DNA from: Holosporales bacterium
GTDB lineage: Bacteria > Pseudomonadota > Alphaproteobacteria > BNTO01
Direction: 5' to 3'
DNA: 8,572 nt
Assembly: GCA_031290075.1 (NCBI GenBank)
Contig: JAITOG010000049.1
Span: forward strand, 1 to 8,572
Shown here: positions 1-6,161 of the stretch, piece by piece
Layout: each line of letters starts with the position of its first letter
How positions within the stretch are numbered: the stretch's first letter is position 1
Translations under genes and position numbers: made by a program
The notes under the pieces: model-generated
Seen by the model: the letters and a program-made list of their open reading frames with translations, nothing else
What the model was told of the DNA's origin: nothing
The model's database searches: none

Positions 1-78
1 CTGTCGCTTCCTTGGATGTCTGTAATTCAGAGTGGATTATTTGGACGCAATGGATATCCTAACTTAAAAGATAAATGA
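1..78 (+). CDS. 3' end of an unrecognised protein gene (partial)
   Basis: Frame 1 is open from the window edge to a TGA at 76-78. It encodes 25 residues ending in the peptide GLFGRNGYPNLKDK. The residue composition reads like a real protein C-terminus, with no long homopolymers. The gene would run convergently towards the minus-strand lipoprotein ending at 129, with about 50 nt between the stops. I do not recognise the family from so short a tail. It could also be a chance open frame, because 75 nt without a stop is not significant by itself. Confidence 0.35.
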   Translation: MSLPWMSVIQSGLFGRNGYPNLKDK

Positions 79-128
79 AGATAATATGAGGCTGAATAAA
101 ATTTGAAAAGCAAACAGAAAATCTGAAT

Positions 129-467
129 TCAGAAAGAAAGAGTGTGCCCCAGGAAAGCAGCCCATCGCTTCTTATACCAATCTGTAATTATTTTTCCTTT
201 TCGTGGATCTGCTGTTAAAATAGGCATAAATCCTATAGTTTCTATAGCCCCTTCCCATAAAAACTTATTAATACCAAAATCGCCGCGAGTAATAAAATAT
301 TTTTGATTGGGTTTATTTTTATTTAAAACCAGTGAGGAATTTCCTAAAACAGAGCCATAATTTGACTTATTTTTATCTATGGAAGCTTTAGGAACATCCT
401 CTATTTTTACAGAAGTACACCCCCCAAGACATAAAAAATATATCCAAAAATATTGATTTTTAAACAT
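129..467 (-). pseudogene. DUF3576-family lipoprotein, truncated at the C-terminus
   Basis: The product is 112 residues. A hydrophobic N-terminus (residues 6-16) ends in the lipobox LGGC with Cys17, so a lipid-anchored envelope protein is predicted. The segment around residues 64-97 (GINKFLWEGAIETIGFMP, then ADPRKGKIITDWY) matches the conserved core of the alphaproteobacterial DUF3576 family, usually a Trp followed by a 'FMPLASADP..GGVIITDWY' stretch. Family members normally continue for several dozen residues after DWY with a beta-rich segment. Here the frame ends 14 residues later in an unrelated tail (KKRWAAFLGHTLSF), and the other frames of 1-128 do not contain the missing part. It therefore looks like a gene cut by rearrangement. 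The ATG at 467-465 is the natural start because it places the signal peptide correctly; no strong Shine-Dalgarno is visible. Function of the family is unknown to me. Confidence in the family is good; whether the truncated protein is functional is open. Confidence 0.7.
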
Positions 468-482
468 TTTACTAATTACTTT

Positions 483-510
483 TTTATAACTTCTTGTTTC
501 AATATACCAA
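483..510 (-). promoter_or_regulatory. Candidate sigma70 promoter for the DUF3576 lipoprotein
   Basis: On the minus strand TTGGTA (510-505) and TATAAA (488-483) are separated by 16 nt and lie just upstream of the ATG at 467. Both hexamers are close to consensus, but the region is very AT-rich, so chance matches are likely. Confidence 0.35.
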
Positions 511-607
511 AAAAAGTCCTTTTTAACGACATAGGTACACTATTTTTGGCGAAGTTAGAGGGGGAAGAAAAAAAATAAACAAGAAAATTTTGATTTCTTA
601 GAAGCTA

Positions 608-720
608 TTTTTTACGTCAAAATCCGGTGCTATTTCACATACGCTAAAACGCTGCGCTTATATGCTCTCCGTTTTTCCTTAAAAAAAACCTCAGTAAAAA
701 TATCCTTGAAGACAGGTTCT
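608..720 (-). repeat. MITE-like palindromic element, copy 1 (one terminal repeat only)
   Basis: Read on the minus strand, this segment aligns along its length with 8110-8235. Shared blocks include AAGGATATTTTTACTGAG, GCATATAAGCGCAGC, TTTTAGCGTA and TTTTGACGTAAAAAA (copy 1 forms). One terminal repeat (690-720) is intact, while the distal one near 600 is missing or decayed. The element starts exactly at the stop codon of the aminopeptidase-Der gene (TAA, 722-720), so that stop overlaps the repeat end. It fills most of the gap between that gene and the lipoprotein promoter and may act as a transcript end. No coding sequence is seen in it. Confidence 0.7.
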
Positions 721-3401
721 TACTTATAAGGATTTTTTTGTTTACGAAAATGAAGTCTAATAGGAACTCCGTCTAATTTGAATGCCTGCCTTAGTTGATT
801 AATCAAAAATTTTTGATAACTATTTATTATACTTTCGGCGCGAGTACAAAAAACAACAAAACTTGGCGGTCTAATATTTATTTGAGTAATATATTTTAGT
901 TTCGCGCGAAATGTTGAACTTGCTGGTGGTGGATTTTTTCCTGTAAACTCTTTAAGCCAGCTATTTAATTTCGCCGTAGGAATTCGTTTATTCCAAGTTT
1001 TTTCGGTAAAAATCACACTCTCTAATAATTCCTTAACCCCATAGCCACTAGCCGCAGATATTGAAATAATTGGCACATTTGGAACTTGGCTTAAAACATT
1101 TTGAGCTGTCTGAACAACCTTTTTCTTCAATTCTGTACGTTTTTTTATAAGATCAAATTTATTAAGAGCAACAATTACGCAGCGCCCTTCTTCTATAGTT
1201 TTTGATGCAAGATTTAAATCTTGGTTTAAAAGGTCACCATAATCAGTTTTTTCAAGCTCCGTAGCATCCACAACTAACACACAAACGCTAGCAAAATCTA
1301 TAGTTTCTAAAGCTTTGCTTACACTAATTTTTTCTAAATAATCGTCAATTTTTGCGCGCCGCCTAATTCCAGCAGTATCAGAAAGCTTAAATTGGCGGCC
1401 CGCATATTCCCAATCAAAATCAATAGTATCGCGCGTTATTCCTGAAATATTTGATACGATTTGAGCATTTCGGCCAAGCAAAGTATTTGTAAGCGTAGAC
1501 TTCCCAACATTTGGCCGGCCAATAATCGCTAAATTGATAACAGGAAGATTGGTTGTATTTTCATTAGACTCAATTTCTTCTGCAAATTTGTTCGTTGCTT
1601 CGTATGCTCCTTCAACTTTGCTAGAAGAAAATGGTTTCAAAAGAAGTCTATTTTTAAAATCTGTTCCTTCTAAGCTAGAATTATCCATAATCGCGGCTAA
1701 ATCCTCAGAAACCATCATATTTTCAAGTCGAATTCCAAAATGATCTTTTTTATAAAAACCAGGTTCATTTGATACAAAAAATCCCCTTTTAAAACCAAAA
1801 TTGTTGTATGGGGAAATGGTAAAGGGACCTTCATGCACAGCCAAATAATTTCCCACTCCATGGCCAGTTCCATGACTGTAGTTTTTCTGATTTTTCCATA
1901 AAAATTGTTTAGCCAATATATCTAGTTGGTTCCCCGCTGTTCCCTGCGGAAAAGTTGCCATAGCAAGGGCGATATGCCCTTTTAAAACATTTGTATATGC
2001 TTCACGAATTTCCGCAGGAACTTCGCAATAGTTATTATTACTATTATCATTTTCTTTTGTTTTACTTGAGATCCAAATAGTTCGGGTCATATCTGTTGTT
2101 CCCCCTAAATAATGCCCCCCAACATCAAGTAATAATACATTATCAGTATTTACAGAGCTACTTTTCTCTTTAGTTGGGCAATAATGTACAATTGCCGCAT
2201 TAGCCCCATAAGCAATTATCGAATGGAAACTCGGCCCTTTATAACAAGTGCTTTGCTCTCTAAATTCCTCAAGTTTTTCTAAAATATCATACTCCTTTAC
2301 TTTAGTTATATTTGCCTGTTCTTTTATCCATACAAATAATCGAATAATAGCTACAGCTTCTATTTTATGAATTTTTTTAGCATTTTCAATTTCTATTTCA
2401 TTTTTCTCTCCGCGTAGTTCCATACAATAATCTTTTGCAGAGATAAGCTTACAATTCCCCTTTTCTAACGTATCAAAAAACGATTGAGAGATTTGCTTTT
2501 CATTATAAAAAATTGTGATGTTTTCTTGTTTTTCTATTATATTTTTTAAAGTTTCTTCAAAAAAAATGGGATTTTTTTGAAAAAAAGTTACTTTTTTGAA
2601 ATCTTCCAAATCGAAATTTATACTATTTTCAGGTATAAGTAAAAATGTTCTTTCTTGGCTTAAAAGGGCAGCTGATGGAAAAGTTGGAGAGCAATTTTTT
2701 GTTTTTCCCTGTACTCTTAAATTAAACAACCATGCAATAGATTCAGGGGAAGTAATTAAAAATGCCCATTGATTTTTAGGTAATAAATCTTCAGTAATTT
2801 TTTTAATAAAAGCATTTTTTTTATTGGCAAAAGTTTGGCCTGCATATTGGTATGGGTACTCCTCAATTTTCCAGATCCCTTGGGCTTTATCAGATTCAGC
2901 TATTAAACTTTCAGAATCTAATTTTTGATTTGTCGTTTCAGTGCTCAGATGCTCATGTATATTTAGTACGCTAGGCTCTTGCACTCTGTAGCCCCCTTCC
3001 AAAAATTTAAATTCTGTAGGTTCGCCAAAAGATCCTATAATTTCAGCATCTGGAAATGCTTCCTTCATTTGTTCAAAATATGAATGCGAAACCTCTTTAG
3101 CAGAGTATAGAATTTGCGAGGTTCCTCCAAAATTATCCAAAATCCACTGCCTGATCTTTTCATTTTTAAAAGTAAGCGAAGAACATTCAATAACATTAAA
3201 ATTTGGGCATTCTTTTTGAGCTTGAATTGTATAACGTGAATCAACAAAAATTGCCTTTTTAGAATCTCCTATTACAAGCAATGCGCTTGAACCTGTAAAT
3301 CCAGACTGAGCCAAAACACTTTCAGAATTACCATTCCCACAAAGTGCATTTTGCAATTCAAAATGGCAAATAATATGAATTTTTTCTTTTTTTTGAGACA
3401 T
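720..3401 (-). CDS. Chimeric protein: M24B aminopeptidase P fused to Der/EngA GTPase domain 2 plus KH domain
   Basis: The product is 893 residues from the ATG at 3401. Residues 1 to about 588 are an Xaa-Pro aminopeptidase of the long, three-domain type. Its dinuclear metal ligands are all visible: Asp426 (LLLDVGG), Asp437 (TTDMTRT), His514 (GTGHGVG), Glu546 (SNEPGFY) and Glu560 (IRLENM). The usual tail of about 50-60 residues (the WLNxYH region) is missing after LLLKP. Residues 589-610 are the 59-bp palindromic repeat translated in frame. From residue 620 the protein is the second GTPase domain of Der, with GRPNVGKS (628-635), DTAG, NKFD and SAAS, followed by the KH-like domain up to NPYK. 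Der's first GTPase domain (about 170-200 residues) is absent. Der normally needs both domains for 50S ribosome assembly, so an intact der, and perhaps pepP, may exist elsewhere. The longer frame from a TTG at 3455 adds 18 AT-encoded residues and is less likely. No clear Shine-Dalgarno is seen. Confidence 0.9.
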   Translation of the reverse strand: MSQKKEKIHIICHFELQNALCGNGNSESVLAQSGFTGSSALLVIGDSKKAIFVDSRYTIQAQKECPNFNVIECSSLTFKNEKIRQWILDNFGGTSQILYSAKEVSHSYFEQMKEAFPDAEIIGSFGEPTEFKFLEGGYRVQEPSVLNIHEHLSTETTNQKLDSESLIAESDKAQGIWKIEEYPYQYAGQTFANKKNAFIKKITEDLLPKNQWAFLITSPESIAWLFNLRVQGKTKNCSPTFPSAALLSQERTFLLIPENSINFDLEDFKKVTFFQKNPIFFEETLKNIIEKQENITIFYNEKQISQSFFDTLEKGNCKLISAKDYCMELRGEKNEIEIENAKKIHKIEAVAIIRLFVWIKEQANITKVKEYDILEKLEEFREQSTCYKGPSFHSIIAYGANAAIVHYCPTKEKSSSVNTDNVLLLDVGGHYLGGTTDMTRTIWISSKTKENDNSNNNYCEVPAEIREAYTNVLKGHIALAMATFPQGTAGNQLDILAKQFLWKNQKNYSHGTGHGVGNYLAVHEGPFTISPYNNFGFKRGFFVSNEPGFYKKDHFGIRLENMMVSEDLAAIMDNSSLEGTDFKNRLLLKPFSSSKVEGAYEATNKFAEEIESNENTTNLPVINLAIIGRPNVGKSTLTNTLLGRNAQIVSNISGITRDTIDFDWEYAGRQFKLSDTAGIRRRAKIDDYLEKISVSKALETIDFASVCVLVVDATELEKTDYGDLLNQDLNLASKTIEEGRCVIVALNKFDLIKKRTELKKKVVQTAQNVLSQVPNVPIISISAASGYGVKELLESVIFTEKTWNKRIPTAKLNSWLKEFTGKNPPPASSTFRAKLKYITQINIRPPSFVVFCTRAESIINSYQKFLINQLRQAFKLDGVPIRLHFRKQKNPYK
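1573..1631 (-). repeat. 59-bp in-frame palindromic element (RPE-like), at the aminopeptidase/Der junction
   Basis: On the minus strand the element begins TTTTCTTCTAGCAAAG and ends TTTGCAGAAGAAAT. The ends are inverted repeats (TTCTTCTAGCAAA against TTCTTCTGCAAA, one bulged base). It is translated as SSSKVEGAYEATNKFAEEI. A second copy lies in obg (5554-5589 plus 5773-5795), with identical peptide except Ala to Val. The similarity extends a few bases 5' (AAACCA, encoding Lys-Pro) but stops at both sides, so this is an inserted repeat rather than shared ancestry of the host proteins. Size, palindromy and in-frame location resemble Rickettsia palindromic elements, although I cannot match it to a named RPE family. 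Confidence 0.85.
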
Positions 3402-3425
3402 TATTTTTTTGAAAAAATATTTTAA

Positions 3426-3455
3426 AATATAGAGAATTCTAGCAAATCTTAGCAA
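3426..3455 (-). promoter_or_regulatory. Candidate sigma70 promoter for the aminopeptidase-Der gene
   Basis: On the minus strand TTGCTA (3455-3450) and TATATT (3431-3426) are separated by 18 nt. They would start transcription close to the ATG at 3401, giving a very short leader and fitting the lack of a Shine-Dalgarno. The surrounding 150-bp divergent region is so AT-rich that this remains tentative. Confidence 0.3.
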
Positions 3456-3604
3456 AAAGTATTTAAAAAATTTGCAAAGACAAAACGGATAGTTGCACTT
3501 TTTTTTAGGGAGTATTAGATATTATTTAACGACTCTTCATTTTTTTTTGTTAGAATTACCAATAAAACTACTTTCAATATTTATTTTAATTTTTTTAGGA
3601 TTTT

Positions 3605-4624
3605 ATGTTTAATCAAAGAAAATACGAAAATACCGATTTTAATGTTTGGCCTTGTTTTGTAGATGCACTTTCGTCTTTATTAATTCTTATTATTTTCATT
3701 GTTATGGGTTTTTTTATATCCCAAGTATATTTATCTAATGCTTTAAATGATAGCGATTCTTCTTTAAAACAACTTCAGCTCGCTTTTTATAACTTGCAAA
3801 GTAAAATACAAAATGCAGAAGCAGAAAATATAAATTTAAAAGATGCCAAAAAATCGTTAGAAAAGCAATTAGAAATACTTTTAACACAAATAAATGAATT
3901 GAAATATTTATTTAAAAAAACTCAGGAAAATGAATCAAAATTGAAAGTAGAAAATAAAAATTTTAGCGATAAAATAAGCGAGCTTGCAGCAAACATTGCT
4001 TCATTAAATCTCATGCTAGAAACAACTAAAAAACAGCACGTTGAAAAAGAAGTAAAAATGAAAGCAGATATGGAATTAACTATTGCTGAAAAAATTGATG
4101 AACTTAAAAAAATTTCAGAAGAACTTAAAACATTAAAAAAACAAATACCTGAATCTATTCTTCAGAATCCAGAGTTGCTCCGGTATCGCTCTGAATTTTT
4201 CGCTTTATTACAAAATGTTATAGGGGGACGATCCGATATAAGAACCGTTGACGATAGATTTGTTTTTCAATCTGAGGTTTTATTTGAACAAGGTTCTAAT
4301 GAAATTGGGAAATCTGGACAAAAAGTATTAAATGCTCTTGTAAAAGTATTAAAAGAAATAGCTTTAAAAATTCCAAAGAATATTCATTGGGTATTAGTTA
4401 TTGATGGCCATACAGATAAAGTTCCAATTCATAATGATCATTTTGATTCGAATTGGGAGCTTTCAGCATCAAGAGCTGTTAGTGTTGTAAAATATTTAAT
4501 AATTCAAGGAGTTGCGCCAGAACACCTTGCCGCCGCAAGTTTTGCTGAATATTTTCCACTTACAGAAGATGTATCAAAAATGGCTAAAAACCGCCGTATA
4601 GAAATCAGATTAGATCAGAGATAA
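3605..4624 (+). CDS. MotB/OmpA-like peptidoglycan-binding inner-membrane protein
   Basis: The product is 339 residues with three parts. A short cytoplasmic N-terminus leads into one transmembrane helix (about residues 22-45, SSLLILIIFIVMGFFIS). A charged coiled coil rich in Lys, Glu and Leu heptads follows (about 50-185). The C-terminal OmpA/MotB domain (about 210-339) includes VIDGHTDKVP, the LSASRA motif and a closing NRRIEIRLD. The segment NVWPCFVDALSSLL is typical of an alphaproteobacterial MotB-like family usually paired with a MotA/TolQ-type protein; no such partner is in this window. The protein would sit in the inner membrane and bind peptidoglycan across the periplasm. The start is supported by AGGA at 3597-3600, 4 nt before the ATG. 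Only 5 nt separate it from obg, so the two are probably cotranscribed. It is not a flagellar MotB by context. The exact role is unknown. Confidence 0.85.
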   Translation: MFNQRKYENTDFNVWPCFVDALSSLLILIIFIVMGFFISQVYLSNALNDSDSSLKQLQLAFYNLQSKIQNAEAENINLKDAKKSLEKQLEILLTQINELKYLFKKTQENESKLKVENKNFSDKISELAANIASLNLMLETTKKQHVEKEVKMKADMELTIAEKIDELKKISEELKTLKKQIPESILQNPELLRYRSEFFALLQNVIGGRSDIRTVDDRFVFQSEVLFEQGSNEIGKSGQKVLNALVKVLKEIALKIPKNIHWVLVIDGHTDKVPIHNDHFDSNWELSASRAVSVVKYLIIQGVAPEHLAAASFAEYFPLTEDVSKMAKNRRIEIRLDQR

Positions 4625-4629
4625 TTAAT

Positions 4630-5925
4630 ATGAAATTTTTAGATGAAGCCAAGATTTTCATAAAATCTGGAAATGGAGGAGCTGGATGCTTAAGTTTTCG
4701 CCGGGAAAAATTCGTGGAATTTGGGGGGCCTAACGGCGGAAATGGAGGGCGCGGCGGTGATATTTTTGCAGAAGCTGTTTGTAACCTTAACACACTGATT
4801 GACTATCGCTACCAGCAACACTTTAAAGCGCAAAACGGACATCATGGTATGGGAAGTAGTAAAACAGGAGCACATGGAGAATCTATAATTTTAAAGGTTC
4901 CAATTGGAACCCAAATTTTTGAAAATGATAAGGAAACTTTGATTTGCGATTTAACTCAACCTGGTCAGATTTTCCACATACTAAAAAGCGGAGATGGAGG
5001 ATTTGGAAATGAGCATTTTAAAACCTCAACAAACCAGGCGCCAAGGCGAACAGATCCAGGATGGCCGGGTGAAGAAAAATGGATATGGTTACAACTAAAG
5101 CTTATTGCAGATGTTGGGCTTGTTGGTTTGCCAAATGCAGGGAAATCAACATTTCTGCAGGCTGTTAGCAGAACAAATCCAAAAATAGCGGATTACCCAT
5201 TTACAACGCTTATTCCGCAATTAGGGGTTGTGCGCTGTTTTGATGGCGAATTTGTATTGGCAGATCTTCCGGGGCTTATAAGTGATGCAAGTTTAGGAAA
5301 AGGCCTTGGACACAAATTCTTAAGGCATACAGAACGCTGTTCTGTTCTTTTACATGTTATAGATATTAGCCAGGATGATCCTTTGCAAGCTTACAGAATA
5401 ATTAGAAAGGAACTTGAAATTTATAATCCAATTTTAAGCCAAAAACCGGAGGTTATTGTTTTAAACAAAAAAGAACTTATTAATGCAGAAAAATTGAAAA
5501 AAATTACCAATATTTTCAAAAAAAATATAAAAAATAAAGTTTTTTCAAAACCAATTTCTTCTAGCAAAGTTGAAGGGGTATACGAAGCGCAGAATCATAA
5601 ACCCTGTTCATTAATTGATTTTTACAATTTTGGGCCTCTGCGCTGCAGAGCCTTCAAAGGCCGAAAAGTTAAATGTGAACACAGTTATAGTGTATTAGAT
5701 ATACACGAGGGAGGGCATTGGGGGGAATCACAGATTTCCCCCAAACCCTATGAGGATTCGAGCATCAAAGCGACGAACAAATTCGCAGAAGAAATAACTG
5801 AGTTACAAAATAGGTCTAATAAAATTTTTGTAATTTCCGCAGCAATGAGGGAAGGAACACAAGAAGCAGTAGAAAATTTGTATAAAATTATAACAGAGCT
5901 AAAAAAATCCCCTCAAATAAGCTAA
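4630..5925 (+). CDS. obg: Obg (CgtA) GTPase with a nested palindromic-element insertion
   Basis: Obg is a ribosome-associated GTPase in late 50S assembly and stress signalling. Residues 1-158 form the glycine-rich Obg fold (SGNGGAGCLSFRREKF, GGNGGRGGDI). The GTPase domain follows: G1 GLPNAGKS (166-173), the switch I segment DYPFTTL, G3 DLPG (212-215), G4 NKKE (279-282) and G5 ISAA (402-405). G4 deviates from the usual NKxD by Asp to Glu, which could weaken guanine recognition. Total length is 431 residues; about 81 of these (roughly 307-389) are insertion-derived and lie between G4 and G5. Without them the length is about 350, normal for a short alphaproteobacterial Obg. The insertion combines the 59-bp RPE-like element with a 183-bp (61-codon) secondary insertion, all in frame. 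The last residues (KSPQIS) overlap a sequence resembling the IS end at 8293. The ATG is preceded by only a weak Shine-Dalgarno (CAGAG), consistent with translation coupled to the upstream gene. Confidence 0.95.
   Translation: MKFLDEAKIFIKSGNGGAGCLSFRREKFVEFGGPNGGNGGRGGDIFAEAVCNLNTLIDYRYQQHFKAQNGHHGMGSSKTGAHGESIILKVPIGTQIFENDKETLICDLTQPGQIFHILKSGDGGFGNEHFKTSTNQAPRRTDPGWPGEEKWIWLQLKLIADVGLVGLPNAGKSTFLQAVSRTNPKIADYPFTTLIPQLGVVRCFDGEFVLADLPGLISDASLGKGLGHKFLRHTERCSVLLHVIDISQDDPLQAYRIIRKELEIYNPILSQKPEVIVLNKKELINAEKLKKITNIFKKNIKNKVFSKPISSSKVEGVYEAQNHKPCSLIDFYNFGPLRCRAFKGRKVKCEHSYSVLDIHEGGHWGESQISPKPYEDSSIKATNKFAEEITELQNRSNKIFVISAAMREGTQEAVENLYKIITELKKSPQIS
5600..5687 (+). repeat. 88-bp palindromic repeat, copy in obg
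   Basis: Every one of these 88 bases matches the reverse complement of 8366-8453; similarity stops sharply on both sides. The ends are imperfect inverted repeats (AACCCTGTTCA against AACTGTGTTCA). The middle holds two adjacent hairpins: CTCTGC-GCT-GCAGAG (5636-5650) and GCCT-TCAA-AGGC (5650-5661). In obg it is read as an open frame (KPCSLIDFYNFGPLRCRAF and onward). Confidence 0.9.
5712..5749 (+). repeat. G/C-run hairpin module inside obg
   Basis: The left arm (5712-5729) runs AGGGCATTGGGGGGAATC and the right arm (5733-5749) is its near reverse complement, with a 3-nt ACA loop. At least 15 positions pair, with two small irregularities. Such a stem within a housekeeping coding region is unusual and points to an inserted intergenic-type repeat. 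No second copy is in the window. Confidence 0.65.
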
Positions 5926-5930
5926 ATTTC
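5909..5930 (+). repeat. IS-end-like sequence at the obg 3' end
   Basis: CCCCTCAAATAAGCTAAATT and the next two bases match the IS left end at 8293-8315 with one gap and three substitutions, in the same orientation. It covers the last codons and the stop of obg. It may be a remnant of an IS or MITE that supplied the C-terminus, or a chance match in AT-rich DNA. Confidence 0.4.
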
Positions 5931-6161
5931 AAAAATCAATAAACTCTCTGTTCACCACTAAGAATATTTAAACATTTGTAAATAAAAAATCATGTATTAA
6001 TGTTTTGCCTTTAAAAAATTTTTAATAACTAAAAGTCGAATAATTTAAAAGTGTCTTATTGGCGATATAAAACTATACACGTTTTTTTAAGTTTCCAAAA
6101 AAATATTTTTGTTCTATATTGTACATTCACGTTTATGTTTTTTATTTTTTTGGAGAGTATT
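5926..6161 (+). other. Intergenic region between obg and the aldolase gene
   Basis: These 236 bp are AT-rich with no convincing open frame, tRNA or strong terminator. A short palindrome (TTTAAAAAATTTTTAA, 6010-6025) is present but too AT-only to call. A long U-rich leader precedes the GGAG at 6152. A promoter for the downstream gene is expected here, but several poor candidates exist and none stands out. Confidence 0.4.

Larger units (their letters stand above)
5590..5772 (+). mobile_element. 183-bp nested in-frame insertion within the obg palindromic element
   Basis: This segment, counting one copy of the AAGCG repeat, is absent from the copy at 1573-1631 and is 61 codons long, so the obg frame is preserved. 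It is translated from residue 321 to 381 and has no stop in this frame. It contains two hairpin-forming modules: an 88-bp block (5600-5687) found again exactly at 8366-8453, and a G/C-run hairpin (5712-5749). It may be one composite element or two successive insertions; only the first module has a second copy here. Confidence 0.75.
5554..5795 (+). repeat. 59-bp in-frame palindromic element in obg, split by a 183-bp insertion
   Basis: The left part (5554-5589) and right part (5773-5795) together make 59 bp matching the element at 1573-1631, with differences at only a few positions. Translated without the inner insertion it reads SSSKVEGVYEA then TNKFAEEI. The halves are separated at AAGCG, which occurs on both sides of the inner insertion (5585-5589 and 5768-5772) and looks like a target duplication. 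The inverted ends are retained. Orientation relative to the reading frame is the same as in the aminopeptidase-Der gene. Confidence 0.85.

Noticed and set aside
123..132. Perfect palindrome CTGAATTCAG near the lipoprotein stop
   Set aside because: Ten bases with no loop or T-run; too short to call a terminator or operator.
1534..1743. Plus-strand frame within the aminopeptidase-Der gene
   Set aside because: Antisense shadow covering the repeat and junction; the minus strand carries clear domain motifs.
3402..3455. Upstream TTG start giving an 18-residue extension of the aminopeptidase-Der protein
   Set aside because: The extension is encoded by very AT-rich sequence containing the likely promoter, and aminopeptidase similarity begins after the ATG at 3401.
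4605..4875. Minus-strand open frames opposite the start of obg
   Set aside because: They mirror the glycine-rich Obg fold (Pro-rich antisense) and have no supporting signals.
5590..5772. CRISPR-like or tandem array in obg
   Set aside because: The repeats are two different single hairpin modules, with no regularly spaced repeat-spacer units.
6051..6161. GTG start adding 37 residues to the threonine aldolase-like protein
   Set aside because: The extra residues are hydrophobic and AT-encoded, no ribosome site precedes the GTG, and GGAG sits correctly before the ATG at 6162.
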